A DNA stretch of 37,233 nucleotides from Salinicola salarius (lineage in GTDB: Bacteria; Pseudomonadota; Gammaproteobacteria; Pseudomonadales; Halomonadaceae). Positions 35,231 through 37,233 of the stretch are shown piece after piece. The number at the start of each line of letters is the position of its first letter. Positions within the stretch are counted from its first letter, which is position 1. The notes beneath the pieces were generated by a model. The model was not told the DNA's origin, made no database searches, and saw only the letters and a list, made by a program, of their open reading frames with translations. The stretch is from positions 1 to 37,233 of the forward strand of contig NZ_NHOU01000028.1 in the NCBI RefSeq assembly GCF_002179555.1, in the 5' to 3' direction. Position numbers and translations under genes: made by a program.

Positions 35231-35244
35231 TTCGTTATTCGTTT
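35231..35244. promoter_or_regulatory. candidate DeoR-type operator near the dehydrogenase gene
   Basis: TTCGTTA directly followed by TTCGTTT, a 7-bp direct repeat 31 bases before the dehydrogenase start. It shares the 7-bp-phased CGTT core with the pair at 35082-35095 and resembles the TTCGTT half-sites of GlpR-like regulators. Confidence 0.5.
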
Positions 35245-35274
35245 CAGTCCACCAACCCAGCGCCGGAGTCTCCA

Positions 35275-36381
35275 ATGCCTGATTCTCGAGCGTCATTCCC
35301 CGAAAGCATGCAGGCCGTGGTCTGTCGCGGCCCCGGCGACTACCGCCTGGAGCGCGTGCCGACACCCCGGCCCGACCCGAGAGAACTGATTCTCAAGATC
35401 CAGGCCTGCGGGATCTGTTCGAGCGATCTGAAGTGCCGCGATGGCGCCGCCATGTACTGGGGCGACGGTGAACGCTTCCCGCCCTGGGTCAAGCCACCGA
35501 TGATCATCGGCCACGAATTCGCCGGCGAAGTGGTCGCGCTCGGTGAAGGCGCCGCCGAGCATTTCGACGTCGAACTCGGCATGCGCGTAGTGCCGGAGCA
35601 GATCCTGCCCTGCCGGCAGTGCTTCTACTGCCAGCGCGGCCACTACTGGATGTGCGAGGTGCACAACATCTTCGGCTTTCAGGGCGGCGTGGCCGATGGC
35701 GGCATGGCGGAATATCTGCGCGTCCCCGCCAACGCGGTGCTGCATCCGGTCGATCCGCGCCTGAGCGTGGAGGACGCCGCGTTTCTCGAGCCGCTCGCCT
35801 GCGGCATTCATGCGGTCAATCGCGCCGATATCCAGTTCGACGACACGGTGGTGATCGCCGGTGGCGGGCCGATCGGGCTAGCCATGGTCCAGCTTGCCAG
35901 GCTCAAGACGCCCAGGCAGCTGATCCTGGTCGATACCCATGACGAGCGTCTGGCAATGGCCCGCGACTACGGCGCCGATCACGGCCTCAATCCGCATCGC
36001 GACGATGTCGCCAAGGAAGTTAGGGCACTCACCGGCGGTTACGGTTGCGAGGTCTACATCGACGCCACGGGCTCGTCGAGCGGCGTGGTCCAAGGCCTGG
36101 AGTCGCTACGCAAGCTCGGTCGGTTCGTCGAGTTCAGCGTGTTCAAGGAGCCCACCAGCGTCGACTGGTCCACCATCGGCGACCGCAAGGAGCTGGATAT
36201 CCGCGGCTCGCATCTCTCGCCGCACACCTACCCGGTGGCGATCGACCTGCTGGCCCGCGGGCTGGTGACAACTCGCGGCATCGTCACCCATCGTGTTCCG
36301 CTGGCCGACTTCGAGCGCGGCTTCGAGATCGCCGCCCGGCGCGACTCGATCAAGGTCGTGTTGACGACGGGAGCGTCATGA
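35275..36381 (+). CDS. eltD: zinc-dependent erythritol/L-threitol-type dehydrogenase (MDR superfamily)
   Basis: NAD(P)-dependent alcohol dehydrogenase of 368 residues that probably oxidises a short polyol to a ketose. Catalytic zinc ligands are Cys45 in CGICSSD and His80-Glu81 in GHEFAGE; the structural zinc is held by Cys113, 116, 119 and 127. The Rossmann motif is AGGGPIGLAM (195-204). Segments VHNIFGFQGGVADGGMAEY and IGDRKELDIRGSHLSPH closely resemble proteins annotated erythritol/L-threitol dehydrogenase (EltD of Mycobacterium smegmatis) as I remember them. GGAG lies 6 bases before the ATG. It overlaps the regulator gene by ATGA. The exact polyol needs assay. Confidence 0.85.
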   Translation: MPDSRASFPESMQAVVCRGPGDYRLERVPTPRPDPRELILKIQACGICSSDLKCRDGAAMYWGDGERFPPWVKPPMIIGHEFAGEVVALGEGAAEHFDVELGMRVVPEQILPCRQCFYCQRGHYWMCEVHNIFGFQGGVADGGMAEYLRVPANAVLHPVDPRLSVEDAAFLEPLACGIHAVNRADIQFDDTVVIAGGGPIGLAMVQLARLKTPRQLILVDTHDERLAMARDYGADHGLNPHRDDVAKEVRALTGGYGCEVYIDATGSSSGVVQGLESLRKLGRFVEFSVFKEPTSVDWSTIGDRKELDIRGSHLSPHTYPVAIDLLARGLVTTRGIVTHRVPLADFERGFEIAARRDSIKVVLTTGAS

Positions 36382-37181
36382 CTTCGTCCGCCACCATGAC
36401 GGCTCGCACCGTGACACGGGGGGCACCAGCGCGCCGCCAGGCGATGCTGGACTACATCATCCAGGCCGGCTCGGCCCAGGTCGACGAGCTGGCCGAGCGC
36501 TTCGGCGTCAGCCGGATGACGGTACACCGCGATCTCGACGCCCTCTCCGATCAGGGCATGGTCAACAAGCAGCATGGCGGGGTCACCACCCGCTCTTCCA
36601 GCGTGTTCGAAAGCAACTTCGCACTGCGTTCGCATATCGCCACGCGGGAAAAGCAGGCGCTGGCCCGTGCGGCGCTGGAGGAGATCGCGTCCGGCGAAGC
36701 GGTGATGCTGGACGACTCCACCACTGCCGCCGAACTCGCCCTGCTGCTGCCGGCGCGGGAGCCACTGACCGTGATCACCAACGGCCTGGAGAGCATCGAC
36801 CGGCTCAAGGCCGCCAGCGGCATCAAGTTGATCACCCTGGGCGGCGACTACCAGCCCCGTTTCAATGCCACCTTCGGCCTGCTCTGCGAACAGACGCTCG
36901 CCAACCTGCGTGCCAATGTGGCGGTGCTTTCCGCATCGGCCATCCTCGGCACTACCGCCTACGTTCAGGACCCGACGGTGACCCAGATCAAGCGCGCCCA
37001 GATGGCGGCGGCAGAGCGCCGGATCCTGCTCGTCCACAGCGCCAAGTTCGGCCACGGCGCGCTGCATCGGCTCGCCGATCTCGACGAGTTCGACCTCGTG
37101 TTGATCGACGAAAGCCTTGCCGCCGAACATCGCACCACGCTGGACGAGGCCGAGATCCGTTATCGATTGATCAAAGCTTGA
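36378..37181 (+). CDS. DeoR/GlpR-family transcriptional regulator of the polyol locus
   Basis: A 267-residue regulator: an N-terminal DeoR helix-turn-helix (about 19-75, with VDELAERFGVSRMTVHRDLDAL) and a DeoRC effector domain (about 90-245) that in this family senses a sugar phosphate. The C-terminal domain keeps the family's DDSTTAAELA, VITNGLE and VHSAKFG segments. The ATG overlaps the dehydrogenase stop as ATGA; a much longer frame continues upstream inside that gene and is not credible. It most likely represses both divergent operons through the heptad repeats at 35082 and 35231 and is relieved by a phosphorylated intermediate. Confidence 0.92.
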   Translation: MTSSATMTARTVTRGAPARRQAMLDYIIQAGSAQVDELAERFGVSRMTVHRDLDALSDQGMVNKQHGGVTTRSSSVFESNFALRSHIATREKQALARAALEEIASGEAVMLDDSTTAAELALLLPAREPLTVITNGLESIDRLKAASGIKLITLGGDYQPRFNATFGLLCEQTLANLRANVAVLSASAILGTTAYVQDPTVTQIKRAQMAAAERRILLVHSAKFGHGALHRLADLDEFDLVLIDESLAAEHRTTLDEAEIRYRLIKA

Positions 37182-37233
37182 CCCCCCCGACAAAACGAAA
37201 TCGCCGCGGGCCAGGGCCCGCGGCGGTGGATCG
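37182..37233. terminator. hairpin at the right edge, likely (bi)directional terminator
   Basis: CGCCGCGGGC-CAGG-GCCCGCGGCG (37202-37225) is a perfect 10-bp stem. On the minus strand it is followed by a T-rich stretch (ATTTCGTTTTGT), so it could end a minus-strand gene beyond the window as well as the DeoR gene. The plus-strand side is cut by the window edge after 8 bases. Confidence 0.65.

Noticed and set aside
36045-36377. An N-terminal extension of the DeoR regulator inside the dehydrogenase gene
   Set aside because: The extension is an out-of-frame translation of the dehydrogenase; the ATGA overlap and the usual DeoR N terminus fix the start at 36378.

Overview
The window is high-GC, densely coded chromosomal DNA from a proteobacterium. 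It most resembles a halophilic gammaproteobacterium of the Halomonadaceae type (Halomonas, Salinicola or Chromohalobacter relatives). That placement is an inference from the prlC-yheV pairing, the FdnG-like selenocysteine formate dehydrogenase, the TAXI-type TRAP transporter, a very acidic exported lipoprotein and the overall protein style. No rRNA gene is present to settle it. Most genes lie on the minus strand in tight operons with 4-bp ATGA overlaps.

Left part (1-13.5 kb): an L-lactate oxidation operon lutABC (minus) faces a divergent GntR/FadR-type regulator, and two TTGGT-N3-ACCAA operators lie between them. Next come a gamma-carbonic-anhydrase-like protein and an NSS-family sodium symporter. 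The oligopeptidase gene prlC has a near-consensus heat-shock (sigma-32) promoter and is followed by the zinc-ribbon gene yheV. Then follow a HAD dehalogenase-like enzyme, a YdjM-like membrane protein, periplasmic Cu,Zn superoxide dismutase, metF, a His-rich CDF zinc exporter and a 47-residue membrane miniprotein.

Middle (13.5-23.5 kb): a compact selenoprotein module, all on the minus strand. Read in transcription order it is fdhA (with an in-frame UGA Sec codon and a bacterial SECIS hairpin), fdhB, fdhC, fdhE, selA, selB and the selenocysteine tRNA gene selC. A selenoenzyme, its maturation factor and all Sec decoding factors except SelD are therefore contiguous. An 11-copy 7-bp tandem repeat separates fdhE from selA. 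A 15-bp triplicated repeat lies inside selB. A gene-poor AT-rich stretch abuts the 3' end of selC, the side on which genomic islands insert at this tRNA.

Right part (23.6-37.2 kb): a TAXI-type TRAP uptake operon (receptor lipoprotein, DUF1850 protein, fused permease), an NhaP-type Na+/H+ antiporter, metK, and a divergent polyol or sugar-alcohol catabolic locus. One arm of that locus encodes an FGGY kinase, a GlpD-family FAD oxidoreductase and a class I aldolase of the FbaB/LsrF family. The other arm encodes an erythritol/L-threitol-type zinc dehydrogenase and a DeoR-family regulator. Heptad CGTTA direct repeats beside both arms are candidate operators. This combination of enzymes does not match a textbook pathway and is the best candidate for an undescribed metabolic system in the window.
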